Positions 10,430 to 18,906 of a DNA stretch of 64,000 nucleotides are shown one piece after another (positions within the stretch are counted from its first letter, which is position 1; every line of letters begins with the position of its first letter). This DNA is from Trueperella pyogenes (GTDB taxonomy: Bacteria > Actinomycetota > Actinomycetes > Actinomycetales > Actinomycetaceae). Under the pieces are notes generated by a model. That model was given only the letters and a program-made list of their open reading frames with translations. It made no database searches and was not told the origin of the DNA. The stretch covers positions 124,001 through 188,000 of the forward strand of contig NZ_JVLH01000003.1 in NCBI RefSeq assembly GCF_001070855.1, given 5' to 3'. Both the position numbers and the translations under genes were made by a program.

Positions 10430-11308
10430 CTATTTGATTCCAGAGAAGTTCAGGGACTCAACCAGCTTGCGTCCCATGAGAATCAGGAGGATCAGGACCG
10501 GGATGACGCTGAGCGTTGACCCTGCCATGAGTCCGGTCCAGTCGGGTGCCCTATTGGGCGATTGCTGCTGGAAAATTCCCAGAGCAACGGTGAGGAGCTG
10601 AGCGCCTTCGCGCCCGGTCAGCAGCGGCCAGAGGAAGTCTTTCCACATGCCGATGATCGTAATGAGGGTCATCGTCATGATTGGTCCTGCAGACATGGGG
10701 ATGGTTACTTTGAAGAAACGGCGGACGGGTCCCAATCCGTCAAGCATTGCCGCTTCCTCCACTTCCCGAGGCAGGGAGAGGAAGAACTGCCGCAGGAAGA
10801 AGATCGAGAAGGGTGCCATGAAAAGTGCGGGAAGCATCATGCCCTGCATCGTGTTCAGCCAACCAAGCTGCTTAATCAACACGTAGTTCGGCAGAAGCGA
10901 GAAGATCCCGGGGATCATGAGCGCACCAATGACGCACGCAAAGAGCGCGTTTTTGAAGGGGAACTTCAAACGGGCAAAAGCGTAGGCCGCGCATGAAGCG
11001 AAGAAGGTCTGAATGATAGCAATACCGCCCGCGTAAATCAGCGAGTTTGTTGTTGCAATAGCGAAGTTAATCGTTGCTCCACTACCACCGGCTGCCATGG
11101 CCTCTTCAACAGAAACCAGTCCAAGAATTCGCTTGAAATTGATCATCGTCGGGTGTGATGGCCACAGCCTCGTTGATTCGGCAATGAGATCGGCCTGCGG
11201 AGTGATCGCCGTGCGGATCATCCAATAGAAGGGGAAAACCGTGACAAGAACTGCGATCGCGATGATTGCCCACGCGACAACTTTGGAAGGTTGGAATTTC
11301 TTGAGCAT
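10430..11308 (-). CDS. Sugar ABC transporter permease (MalG-like, CUT1)
   Basis: Inner-membrane permease of 292 aa with six predicted helices. The EAA loop that docks the ATPase is visible as EEAAMLDGLGPVRRFFKVTIPMS (about residues 185-207). It is the second permease in the operon, 11 bases after the partner gene, and precedes the binding-protein gene. No ABC ATPase gene lies nearby, so a shared MsiK-type ATPase is expected from elsewhere in the genome. Confidence 0.92.
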   Translation of the reverse strand: MLKKFQPSKVVAWAIIAIAVLVTVFPFYWMIRTAITPQADLIAESTRLWPSHPTMINFKRILGLVSVEEAMAAGGSGATINFAIATTNSLIYAGGIAIIQTFFASCAAYAFARLKFPFKNALFACVIGALMIPGIFSLLPNYVLIKQLGWLNTMQGMMLPALFMAPFSIFFLRQFFLSLPREVEEAAMLDGLGPVRRFFKVTIPMSAGPIMTMTLITIIGMWKDFLWPLLTGREGAQLLTVALGIFQQQSPNRAPDWTGLMAGSTLSVIPVLILLILMGRKLVESLNFSGIK

Positions 11309-11319
11309 GATTGGTCCCC

Positions 11320-12327
11320 TTAGGCCAGATCCGATGAGCCGGCGCGCATGAGGCGCAATTGAATTGCGGTGAAGATTGCCAAGACGACAACCAAGAGCAT
11401 TGCGACGGCGGAGGCGTAGCCCATCTTCAGGAAGGTGAAGCCCTGCTGGTAGATGTAGTAGTAAATGACGCGAACTGCGGGAATTGGGTGTCCGGCGTAA
11501 CCGATCTGAACCGTATCGAAGATCTGGAAGGATCCAATCAGACCCATGACGAGGACCAGAACCAAAACAGGACGCAGAAGCGGAAGCGTAATTCCGAAGA
11601 ACATTCGCGTCTCACCAGCGCCATCTAGCGACGCACTTTCATAGAGTTCACCGGGGATCTGCAGCATGCCTGCGTATAAAAGCAGTGCGGTGTATCCGGT
11701 GTAGGCCCAGATATTAATTCCGGCGACGATCGGCATTGCTGCGTTGGCGTTGTAGAAAGTCACGCCATCAACACCAACCATTGAAAGTAGGTGAGTAACA
11801 AAACCGATATTTGAATCGAGGAGCCATCCCCAGATCAGCGCGATGGCGACATTGGGAACCAGCCACGGCAAGAGCAAGAGCGAGCGAACCCAGGTTGCGC
11901 GAGCAAATCGCTGCATGAGTGCTGCAAGAAGCAATCCGAGGAAAGTCTGTCCCACGATGTTGTACAGCGCGTAAGCAATGGTGACTTTGAAGGCGTTCCA
12001 GACTTCCTTATCCGCAATTGCCTTGCTGTAGTTGTCCAGGCCAACCCAGTTGGCCTCGCCGATCAGGTTGAAGTCTGTGAATGAGTACCACAGGCCCCGA
12101 AGTGCGGGGTAGACGTAGAAGATGAAGAAACCGATGAAGGTTGGAATGAGGAAGATAGCTGCTGCCCGGCGATCATCGCGACGCTTGAGCGTGCGAGTTC
12201 CAGCCGCATCTGCGCTCGAGCGCAGACCCTGCTTATTGCCTGCCAGCTGCGCTCCCTGTTGCGCACTGGTTTTCTGCGAATCAGAACCGGTCCCTGACCG
12301 ATCTTCCGCAAGTGTGGGGCTCTTCAT
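11320..12327 (-). CDS. Sugar ABC transporter permease (MalF-like, CUT1)
   Basis: First gene of the importer operon, 335 aa. A Ser/Ala/Arg-rich cytoplasmic N-terminus of about 55 residues precedes six predicted helices starting at AAIFLIPTFIGFFIFYVYP. The EAA loop is YESASLDGAGETRMFFGITLPLLRP. The start at 12327 is fixed by GGAGGT seven bases upstream of the ATG; earlier in-frame codons lack such a site. Transcription probably begins at the promoter at 12360-12387, which overlaps an operator. Confidence 0.92.
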   Translation of the reverse strand: MKSPTLAEDRSGTGSDSQKTSAQQGAQLAGNKQGLRSSADAAGTRTLKRRDDRRAAAIFLIPTFIGFFIFYVYPALRGLWYSFTDFNLIGEANWVGLDNYSKAIADKEVWNAFKVTIAYALYNIVGQTFLGLLLAALMQRFARATWVRSLLLLPWLVPNVAIALIWGWLLDSNIGFVTHLLSMVGVDGVTFYNANAAMPIVAGINIWAYTGYTALLLYAGMLQIPGELYESASLDGAGETRMFFGITLPLLRPVLVLVLVMGLIGSFQIFDTVQIGYAGHPIPAVRVIYYYIYQQGFTFLKMGYASAVAMLLVVVLAIFTAIQLRLMRAGSSDLA

Positions 12328-12359
12328 TGAGTACACCTCCATTGCTGTGACAGGCACTA

Positions 12360-12387
12360 ATTAAACACCTTGAACAAAGTTTGTCAA
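12360..12387 (-). promoter_or_regulatory. Promoter of the permease operon
   Basis: Reading the minus strand, TTGACA (12382-12387) and TTTAAT (12360-12365) are separated by 16 bases, a strong sigma-70-type promoter placed about 30 bases before the permease start. The -35 hexamer lies inside the left arm of the palindrome at 12380-12400, so a bound repressor would block it directly. Confidence 0.55.
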
Positions 12388-12400
12388 GACCATTGACAAA
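12380..12400. promoter_or_regulatory. Palindromic operator in the divergent promoter region, probable ROK repressor site
   Basis: Perfect 8-bp arms TTTGTCAA (12380-12387) and TTGACAAA (12393-12400) flank the 5-base spacer GACCA. The site lies between the minus-strand transporter operon and the plus-strand wall-anchored protein gene and overlaps the minus-strand -35 box. The right arm contains another TTGACA that could serve the plus strand. A related 21-base site with an identical first 12 bases lies before the oxidoreductase gene. Assignment to the ROK regulator at 14287 is inference from proximity. Confidence 0.6.
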
Positions 12401-12474
12401 GCTGATCCCGCTCTGCTTCACTACTTGTCACGAGCTCAATGACAGAGCTCAATCGCCCGAAAGGACTCTCGACG

Positions 12475-14172
12475 ATGAGAAAAACACCAGCTTTTCTTCT
12501 CTCAGGCGCACTCGCGACGGCACTGACGATTGCCGCCCTGCCGGCCACGGCCTCGGACGCAGGAAATGGGGAATGGACGCAACTCAAGAGCGCCCCGGCC
12601 CCCGTTTCCAACCCTCTCAAGGGTTTCTTCCCCTTCGCGCCCGACGATGGAAGCGAGTTGCCTGCCGCAGAAGGCGCGCTCCCCTACACGATGGAATGGA
12701 CTTACTTCCCCGTCAGTGACGTTGTCACTGCAAAGGGCGTCTACGACTGGAGCAAGGTCGACAAGATGCTCGATGCTATTGCCTCCCGCGGCCACCAAGC
12801 AGTGTTCCGTTTCTACCTTGACTACCCCACCAGGAAGTCCGGAGTTCCGCAGTATCTCATCGATGAAGGAATCAACACTTCCCGTACCTACACGGTCTTT
12901 GATAACAATCGCGTATCATTCTCGCCCGACTACAACGACCCCCGTGTTCAGGAAATGATGCTTGACTTCGTCAAGGCACTGGGCGAAAAGTATGACGGCG
13001 ATGCGCGCGTGGGTTATCTGACCGCCGGACTCATCGGTTTCTGGGGAGAAGACCACACGTGGCCCATGAACGGCGAAGTGAGCGCCGACAACCCCAAGGG
13101 TGAAAACTGGATGCCCAGCGACGAATTCCGCGCCAAGCTGGTGGCCGCATGGGACAGCGCGTTCAACGACACCCACATTCTGTACCGCCTTCCCACCGAG
13201 GCAACGAAGGCCCACCACATGGGCTACCACGATGACTCTTTCGCCTACTCAACCCTTGACAATGTTGACTGGCACTTCATGGCACACATGAAGAATCAGG
13301 GCGAGGACAAGGCATGGCAGAACGTTCCGATCGGTGGCGAGGTCTACCCGCCATTGCAGACCTGCATCTTCTCTCAGCCTTTGAACTGCCCGGGCGCAGA
13401 AGCAGAAAAGGCACAGGGCCGTAATTTCGACATGATTGAGTCCATCAAGGCCACCCATGCCACCTGGCTCATCAACCACAAGGCTTTCCTCGTCGGATAC
13501 AAGGGCGCAGACCTAGAGCGAGCAAAGGAAGCAAATGCTCTCATGGGTTACACCCTGAGCGCGAAGAAAGCCCGGACAACCGTGAAGGATTCCTCCGTCA
13601 CCGTCGAAGCAGAGATCGCCAACACCGGCCTCGCCCCCTTCTACGCAAATTGGCCGATTGAGATCGCGCTGGTGAACAGCAAGGGAGAGAAGGTCGTTTC
13701 CAAGACCATTGAGTCCCCGCTTCCCTCCGTTGAGCCCGGATCCTCAACGATTGTCGAGGCCACGCTTGACCTGAGCAGTGGTGCTGGAGAACGCTCCGCC
13801 CAGGCAGCTACCGCCCCAGTAAGCGGAGATCTCAGCGCAGTCCTACGTGTTGTCAATCCGCTGCCCAATGGTGCACCTGTAGCCTTTGCAAACGAAGCAA
13901 TGGGCACAACCCTTCCCGGCTACCTGAGCTTGGGAACGGTGTCTTTGGGAAGCTCGCTTCCGGCTCAGCCTTCCACACCGAAGGGCAATGACTCGAACAC
14001 ACCCGGCGCTTCCACTGAAGTCAAGGCAGCTAGCACCTCTTCTGAAAAGAAGAGTGCAGAAGCTCCCAAGACAAAGCTGGCACGTACCGGCACCGTCGGT
14101 GGCACTGTCCTTGCAATCGCAGCGGGCACACTTGGGCTTGGAGCCCTTCTGATTCGCCGCACGCGCGCCTGA
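12475..14172 (+). CDS. Sortase-anchored surface protein with DUF4874/DUF4832 domains, probable carbohydrate-active protein
   Basis: 565 aa. A signal peptide (MRKTPAFLLSGALATALTIAALP, cleaved about residue 27) is followed by a DUF4874-like region (NPLKGFFPFAP, EWTYFPVSDV, a barrel-like FRFYLDYP segment) and a DUF4832-like region (GYLTAGLIGFWGEDHTWP, IGGEVYPP). A beta-sandwich segment, a Thr/Ser/Lys-rich spacer and the cell-wall sorting tail LARTG (535-539) plus hydrophobic helix and RRTRA complete it. LARTG is a non-canonical LPXTG variant. The barrel-like part resembles glycoside hydrolases, but no activity can be assigned from sequence. The ATG at 12475 is chosen for its AAAGGA site and signal peptide. 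It is divergent from the importer operon and shares its operator. Confidence 0.8.
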   Translation: MRKTPAFLLSGALATALTIAALPATASDAGNGEWTQLKSAPAPVSNPLKGFFPFAPDDGSELPAAEGALPYTMEWTYFPVSDVVTAKGVYDWSKVDKMLDAIASRGHQAVFRFYLDYPTRKSGVPQYLIDEGINTSRTYTVFDNNRVSFSPDYNDPRVQEMMLDFVKALGEKYDGDARVGYLTAGLIGFWGEDHTWPMNGEVSADNPKGENWMPSDEFRAKLVAAWDSAFNDTHILYRLPTEATKAHHMGYHDDSFAYSTLDNVDWHFMAHMKNQGEDKAWQNVPIGGEVYPPLQTCIFSQPLNCPGAEAEKAQGRNFDMIESIKATHATWLINHKAFLVGYKGADLERAKEANALMGYTLSAKKARTTVKDSSVTVEAEIANTGLAPFYANWPIEIALVNSKGEKVVSKTIESPLPSVEPGSSTIVEATLDLSSGAGERSAQAATAPVSGDLSAVLRVVNPLPNGAPVAFANEAMGTTLPGYLSLGTVSLGSSLPAQPSTPKGNDSNTPGASTEVKAASTSSEKKSAEAPKTKLARTGTVGGTVLAIAAGTLGLGALLIRRTRA

Positions 14173-14255
14173 TAGGCGTCGCATCTGTCGAATATTCAGA
14201 ATTATTCGACTCGCCTATCAGCGTAGGCTCAGGATTTCCTTCCTGGGCCTACGCT
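14170..14255 (+). terminator. Two tandem hairpins between surface-protein gene and ROK gene
   Basis: The first hairpin has outer arms TGATAGGCG (14170-14178) and CGCCTATCA (14212-14220) and inner arms GTCGAATA (14187-14194) and TATTCGAC (14203-14210). The second pairs AGCGTAGGCTCAGGA (14220-14234) with TCCTGGGCCTACGCT (14241-14255), 15 base pairs with one G-T wobble and a six-base loop. The outer arm begins at the stop codon. There is no T run. They probably terminate or process the surface-protein transcript before the ROK gene. Confidence 0.55.
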
Positions 14256-14286
14256 GAATTGGTCTCATCCCAACGAAGAGAGAGCC

Positions 14287-15447
14287 ATGACTCAGACCTA
14301 CGGCCCCGACCGCATCAGGGAAATGAATTCCCTCGCGGTGCTCGCGTACCTGCGCGCTATTGAGGACACAACCTCCTCTCAAATTGCTGCCGCAACGGGC
14401 CTCTCACGCACTTCGGTCAATGCAACGATCACTGATCTTGAGCGTTTGGGATGGGTCCAATCCCTACCACCGACCTCACCTCCTACCGGGCGCCCCGCAA
14501 AGCGCTACCGTTTCCGCTCAGAGTCGGGTTTCGTCTTGGGTATCGATATCGGGGCAAACCGAATCGCAACCTCCTTGACCGATCTATGCGGTGAAGAAAA
14601 GTGCTCAGAAGAAACCGAACTGGCTCCTTCGTCGGCTGCGCCAAGGCGAATGGAAGCTGTTCAGCACACCATTTCCCACACTCTTGAGAAAAACCCGTCC
14701 TACCGTGACGGCCTGGCACTGATTTCTGTCGCAGTTACCGGCCCCGTTGACGAGGCCGGCAGAATGCCTTTCGGCGGTCCTCTTCCCGGTTGGGAGAGCG
14801 TGCCAATGGTCCAAGAGCTTCAGGCATGTTACAAACGCCCAGTTACCGTTGAGAATGACTGTAAATGCGCTCTGGATGCAGAGTCACACCTCGGTCAGGC
14901 GCAAGATGTTTCTTCTGCCGTCTACATCATGGCCGGCGCACGAATTGGCGCATCCTTCATGATCGACGGAAAGGTCTGTCGGGGTTCAGCCGGTGCAGCC
15001 GGAGAAATCGGTGCACTCCCCCATCTCAATTGGTACAAAACGCCCGCACATTTCTTCACACACTCGCAGTTTCCTGCTGACCTCTCTCATCGCGCAGCAG
15101 CACGGTGGGTGTGCGACCGGATGAGGGATGGCGACGCAGAAGCAACGCGAATTGTCAAAGAATTCGCGCGAGACCTTGCCCTTGGAGCAGCGGCGTTGAT
15201 TCTGACGATTGACCCAGAAGTTCTCATCCTTGGCGGAGGCATCTCGGCATCCGCAGATCTGTGGAAGGATGAATTTTCTTCACGCCTCGAAGAACTCACG
15301 ATCCACATGCCCGAAATCCGCGTCTCTCAGCTCGGCGGACGCGGGGTGGTCCAAGGTGCTGTATGCCGCGGAATCGACCAAATTACAGCCCACGCGTGCG
15401 GAGAGCAATTGCTCCCCGCATCGGAAGTTATTCAGATCGTCTCCTAA
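14287..15447 (+). CDS. ROK family transcriptional regulator (NagC/XylR type)
   Basis: 386 aa. An N-terminal winged helix-turn-helix (about residues 10-65: TSSQIAAATGLSRTSVNATI, then LERLGWVQ) precedes a ROK sugar-sensing domain starting VLGIDIGANRIATSL. The kinase-type Asp-Gly-Gly-Thr loop is DIGANRIA here and the usual GHxxx...CxCGxxGCxE zinc motif is missing (GEIGALPHLNWYKT), so it looks like a pure sensor-repressor, not an enzyme. The likely operators are the TTTGTCAA/TTGACAAA sites in this region. The inducing sugar is unknown. Confidence 0.9.
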   Translation: MTQTYGPDRIREMNSLAVLAYLRAIEDTTSSQIAAATGLSRTSVNATITDLERLGWVQSLPPTSPPTGRPAKRYRFRSESGFVLGIDIGANRIATSLTDLCGEEKCSEETELAPSSAAPRRMEAVQHTISHTLEKNPSYRDGLALISVAVTGPVDEAGRMPFGGPLPGWESVPMVQELQACYKRPVTVENDCKCALDAESHLGQAQDVSSAVYIMAGARIGASFMIDGKVCRGSAGAAGEIGALPHLNWYKTPAHFFTHSQFPADLSHRAAARWVCDRMRDGDAEATRIVKEFARDLALGAAALILTIDPEVLILGGGISASADLWKDEFSSRLEELTIHMPEIRVSQLGGRGVVQGAVCRGIDQITAHACGEQLLPASEVIQIVS

Positions 15448-15468
15448 ATTGATCGCGTCCTAAAAGAT

Positions 15469-15494
15469 TGGGGGGTGGCCGCAGCCACCCCCCA
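15469..15494. terminator. Bidirectional rho-independent terminator
   Basis: Perfect 11-bp stem TGGGGGGTGGC (15469-15479) and GCCACCCCCCA (15484-15494) with a four-base loop, flanked by CTTTT on the plus side and by a TCTTTTA tract on the minus side. It separates the convergent ROK gene and oxidoreductase gene. Confidence 0.8.
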
Positions 15495-15509
15495 CTTTTC
15501 ACCTGAATC

Positions 15510-16691
15510 TCAGGCTCCTCGATCCTGGTTATTCTCGAAGTACCTCGTCAATTCAGGACTGACACGCGGGACATCAAAGGGAAGAGAACCCTCACGCAGT
15601 GACTTGGTGGCCAGCACTCCCGCAGCAACGGCCTCGCGAGCCCCCAGCGGCGTCGTATCGGTCCGATCACCCTTGGCAACAAAGCGCAAGAACTCGTCCA
15701 TCGTTGCGACATCGGCATCATCGTGTCCGCCAGCATCACCCTTAATGGGGATCTCGATATCGCCAGTGGGCTCCCATCCACTGCGGTGCTTCCATACGCG
15801 AACAACCCCGCCTTCACCATCGCCGAAGTTTTCCGCTCGCCCCTCGGTTCCAATCACGGTGTAGTTACGCCAGTAATCGGGAGTGAAGTGACACTGTTCG
15901 TAGGAAATCAGAGTGCCAGAAGCCTGCCTCATCATGAGCATGGAGACGTCCTCGACATCAATCACGGGATTAAGACCGGTGAGAGACGCGGGCGGCCAGT
16001 TATCGAAAGAGAACCAGTCACTCATGACCGCATCAGACTTCTGCCCGCTGCGATCAGTGAGCTTTCCGTAGAGCATGAGATCTCCCATGCCAACGACACG
16101 CTCGGGGACGGAATCAGACAGCCAGTTCATGACATCAATGTCGTGCGCAGCTTTCTGAAGCAGCAGCCCAGTCGTTCGACTGCGATCTGCATGCCAATCC
16201 TTGAAGTAATAGTCACCGCCATTGCCCACAAAGTGACGGCACCAAATTGCTCGGACCTCACCAATCAGACCATCTTGGACGACTTGACGCAGAATGCGCA
16301 CAACCGCCATGTGTCGCATGTTGTGGCCCACATAGAGCGGAGTCTTGGTCCTGTACGCGGTTTCAAGAACACGATCAGAACCCTCAATAGTGATCGCAAT
16401 CGGCTTTTCCAGATAGACCGCAACCCCCGCTTCCAAAAGCGCGCAGGTGATGTCTTCGTGAGTGTCATCAGGGCTGGTAACAATTGCGCAGTCAATGCCC
16501 AGTTCCAGCAGCTCATCGAGGGTTTCAAACCACGGGTAATCACCCAAAACTTCTGTCGCGCGCTGGCGCATCGCGGGATTGGGATCGCATCCTCCAACCA
16601 GTTCTGCAGGAATCGTGGCTTTGTGGCAATTCTCGGCAATGACGCACCGTGCGCCCAAACCAATCACGCCAACACGTAGGGGTGCAGACAT
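15510..16691 (-). CDS. Gfo/Idh/MocA family oxidoreductase
   Basis: 393 aa, soluble. The N-terminal Rossmann fold has VGVIGLGARCVIAENC and the family catalytic Lys in EKPIAITIEG (EKP at 95-97). The C-terminal alpha/beta domain holds KAAHDIDVMNWL. Such enzymes oxidise or reduce sugars, inositols or glycosides with NAD(P); the substrate is not readable, but location and a shared operator motif point to sugar metabolism. GGAG six bases before the ATG at 16691 fixes the start, in preference to an in-frame ATG four codons upstream. Confidence 0.85.
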   Translation of the reverse strand: MSAPLRVGVIGLGARCVIAENCHKATIPAELVGGCDPNPAMRQRATEVLGDYPWFETLDELLELGIDCAIVTSPDDTHEDITCALLEAGVAVYLEKPIAITIEGSDRVLETAYRTKTPLYVGHNMRHMAVVRILRQVVQDGLIGEVRAIWCRHFVGNGGDYYFKDWHADRSRTTGLLLQKAAHDIDVMNWLSDSVPERVVGMGDLMLYGKLTDRSGQKSDAVMSDWFSFDNWPPASLTGLNPVIDVEDVSMLMMRQASGTLISYEQCHFTPDYWRNYTVIGTEGRAENFGDGEGGVVRVWKHRSGWEPTGDIEIPIKGDAGGHDDADVATMDEFLRFVAKGDRTDTTPLGAREAVAAGVLATKSLREGSLPFDVPRVSPELTRYFENNQDRGA

Positions 16692-16727
16692 TTTTAGCTC
16701 CATTCAGGGGTCATCTTTGACACCCCT

Positions 16728-16756
16728 ATTATGCGCCCTCTACCCCACTTATGCAA
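16728..16756 (-). promoter_or_regulatory. Promoter of the oxidoreductase gene
   Basis: On the minus strand TTGCAT (16751-16756) and CATAAT (16728-16733) are 17 bases apart, about 40 bases before the start codon. The -35 box falls in the right half of the operator-like site at 16749-16769, consistent with repression. Confidence 0.5.
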
Positions 16757-16769
16757 AGGTCTTGACAAA
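16749..16769 (-). promoter_or_regulatory. Operator-like site related to 12380-12400
   Basis: On the minus strand the site begins TTTGTCAAGACC, identical over 12 bases to the palindrome at 12380, and continues TTTGCATAA in place of ATTGACAAA. So one arm is perfect and the other degenerate. It overlaps the -35 element of the oxidoreductase promoter. Confidence 0.5.
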
Positions 16770-16821
16770 GTCCCCAAGCGAGAAGCTCCAACTCCTCACT
16801 TGAGCAAAAACCTGCGGAACT

Positions 16822-17538
16822 TCAGTGCTTCACAGCGCGATGAAGAGCAACGATCCCACCCGTCAGGTAACGGTATTGGACGTCACTCCACCCGGCCTCG
16901 GCAATCAAGTGTGCAACTTCGGGAGCATCGGGCCACTCGCGAATCGACTCCGCCAAGTAGTCATAGGCGACGTCATCTGAAGAAGCTAGGCGAGCAACCA
17001 GCGGCATCACATACTGGAGGTGCAAGGAATACCCCGCACGCAGAGGCACAGAGGTCGGCGTCGAAAATTCGCAGACGACCAGTCGCCCGCCGGGGCGCAC
17101 AACGCGAGCCATTTCCTCCAGTGCACGCTTGGGATCTGGAACATTTCGCAGACCGTAGGAAATGGTGACAGCATCGAAAGACTGATCTTCAAAAGGAAGA
17201 TCCATCGCGTCGCCTTGGACGAATTCAATGTCGGGGTGACGATTGCGTCCTACCTCGATCATGCCGGCGGAAAGATCGCAGGCAACAACGCGCGCACCGC
17301 TGCGCGCAATCTCTGCAGAGGAGGCACCCGTTCCAGCTGCTAGGTCCAAAATCCGATCCGAGGGCTTCGGCGCCAGCGCATTGGTCAAAGCCTTCAGCCA
17401 GACAAAATTCATTCCGCCGCTCAGCAGTGCATTCATCACGTCGTAACGCGAAGAGACATCATCAAACATTGCGGCCACTTGATCTTGAGACTTTCCAAGA
17501 TCTGCTCGACGCTGCTGGGAGGCAGTCTGTTCACTCAT
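16822..17538 (-). CDS. menG: Demethylmenaquinone methyltransferase
   Basis: SAM-dependent methyltransferase of the UbiE/MenG family (238 aa) that makes the last ring methylation of menaquinone. The start of the family domain FDDVSSRYDVMNALLSGGMNFVWLK, the SAM-binding DLAAGTGASS and the motif ISYGLRNVPDPKRAL are all visible. The ATG at 17538 (MSEQTAS) is preferred to an upstream codon that adds 19 unconserved residues. It is transcribed divergently from menF. Confidence 0.93.
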   Translation of the reverse strand: MSEQTASQQRRADLGKSQDQVAAMFDDVSSRYDVMNALLSGGMNFVWLKALTNALAPKPSDRILDLAAGTGASSAEIARSGARVVACDLSAGMIEVGRNRHPDIEFVQGDAMDLPFEDQSFDAVTISYGLRNVPDPKRALEEMARVVRPGGRLVVCEFSTPTSVPLRAGYSLHLQYVMPLVARLASSDDVAYDYLAESIREWPDAPEVAHLIAEAGWSDVQYRYLTGGIVALHRAVKH

Positions 17539-17612
17539 GCATACATTTTCCCATTTACGCGCCACATCGGCACACTTAAGTGGAAGCACACGCAAAGCAC
17601 TAGCATTGAACC

Positions 17613-18905
17613 ATGCCCTCCGGACACTTTTCGCCGATCCCTACCCTGTACTGCTGGGTTGAGCGCATCGATCCTTCCTCCCCTCACGGGCATCTTCCAT
17701 TGACTTCTTTCCTTCCCACCTCTGAACTTTGCGCATGGATTCGCGACGAGGCCATGGTCGGCTGGGGGCAAGCGTGGCGTTGGCAGCGCGGGAAGGACCG
17801 TCCTCCCCTTGTCGAGGCCGGGGAGAACGCAGCGATTACCGAAGCTGCGCGAGTGTGGGATTTAGTTCGCGAGAAAGCGCTGATCCACTGGGCTGAAGGC
17901 ACGCGCGATGCATGGGGCCCTGATTTACCCGCTCTTCCGATTGCTTTTGCATCTTGCGCTTTTGAGGACGACGGGGAACGTGTTCTGGTTGTACCGACTT
18001 TTCTCATCATCACTCGAGGTTCGACACGTTTCTTGGTGACGAGCTCAATCGATTCGCGTGACAAGCCTGTTTTTGATGCCAAAATTGTCGATCACCAACT
18101 CCCAGCTGCCGAAACGCTGAGTATTGGCCCAGGTGCCATGAGTGAGAAGGCATGGTGTGGCGCGCTTGATGAAATCATCGATGCCCTTCGTAATGAAGAG
18201 GCAGGAAAAGTTGTCATGGCCCGCGACATGACGATCATTTCTGACTCTCCCTTTGATCAGGCTGCTTTGATTGAGCATCTGCATCAGCGTTACCCCCAAA
18301 CCTGGACCTTCGCCGTTGCAGGCTTAATTGGTGCGACCCCAGAAATGCTGGTCTCCCTTCACCAGGGAAAGCTCCATTCGCGCGTCCTTGCAGGAAGCAG
18401 CAAACCCGAGGATGCAGGTTCGCTCCCACTATCTTTAAAGGATCGTTCCGAACATCTCTTTGCAGTCGAGTCCGTCGTGGCTGCACTTCTTTCTGTAGCG
18501 CAGGATGTTCAAGCGCCCGCACGTCCCGATGTACTGATTCTTCCCAATATTGCCCACCTCAGTTCTGATGTATACGCAACTTTCCCCCAGGGAAGCGTTC
18601 TTGATGCGGTGGCACAACTGCATCCCACTGCCGCGGTGTGCGGAACTCCAACTGATGACGCGCTGGAGCTCATCCACGCCTACGAACGCACGGAACGCGA
18701 ACGTTATTCAGGCCCGGTTGGCTGGATTGACGGTGCGGGAAATGGGGAATTCGGCATTGCTCTGCGCTGCGGTCAACTAGAGAACAACGACCGCACCTTG
18801 AGGATCTTCGCCGGCTGCGGAATCATGCCAGATTCATTATCCCGCAGCGAATTGGAGGAGACCCAGACCAAGATGCGGCCGTTGCTCGAGGTATTAAACC
18901 TTTAG
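17613..18905 (+). CDS. menF: Isochorismate synthase (menaquinone pathway)
   Basis: 430-aa chorismate-utilising enzyme. The C-terminal chorismate-binding domain shows KVVMARDMTI, SRVLAGSS, HLSSDVYATF, HPTAAVCGTPTDDALELI, ERERYSGPVGWIDGAGNGEFGIALRC and the final FAGCGIMPDSLSRSELEET. It converts chorismate to isochorismate for MenD. Alternative roles of the family (salicylate or siderophore synthesis) are less likely because menG and menD flank it. The stop is two bases from the convergent htrA-type stop. Confidence 0.9.
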   Translation: MPSGHFSPIPTLYCWVERIDPSSPHGHLPLTSFLPTSELCAWIRDEAMVGWGQAWRWQRGKDRPPLVEAGENAAITEAARVWDLVREKALIHWAEGTRDAWGPDLPALPIAFASCAFEDDGERVLVVPTFLIITRGSTRFLVTSSIDSRDKPVFDAKIVDHQLPAAETLSIGPGAMSEKAWCGALDEIIDALRNEEAGKVVMARDMTIISDSPFDQAALIEHLHQRYPQTWTFAVAGLIGATPEMLVSLHQGKLHSRVLAGSSKPEDAGSLPLSLKDRSEHLFAVESVVAALLSVAQDVQAPARPDVLILPNIAHLSSDVYATFPQGSVLDAVAQLHPTAAVCGTPTDDALELIHAYERTERERYSGPVGWIDGAGNGEFGIALRCGQLENNDRTLRIFAGCGIMPDSLSRSELEETQTKMRPLLEVLNL

Positions 18906-18906
18906 C

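Noticed and set aside
14287-15447. ROK protein as a sugar kinase
   Set aside because: It has an N-terminal winged helix-turn-helix and an altered phosphate loop, so it is a regulator.
15510-16691. Possible GH109 alpha-N-acetylgalactosaminidase, since that family shares the Gfo/Idh/MocA fold
   Set aside because: The motifs seen (EKPIAITIEG, KAAHDIDVMNWL) are those of ordinary oxidoreductases, and I could not see GH109-specific segments. Kept as an oxidoreductase of unknown substrate.
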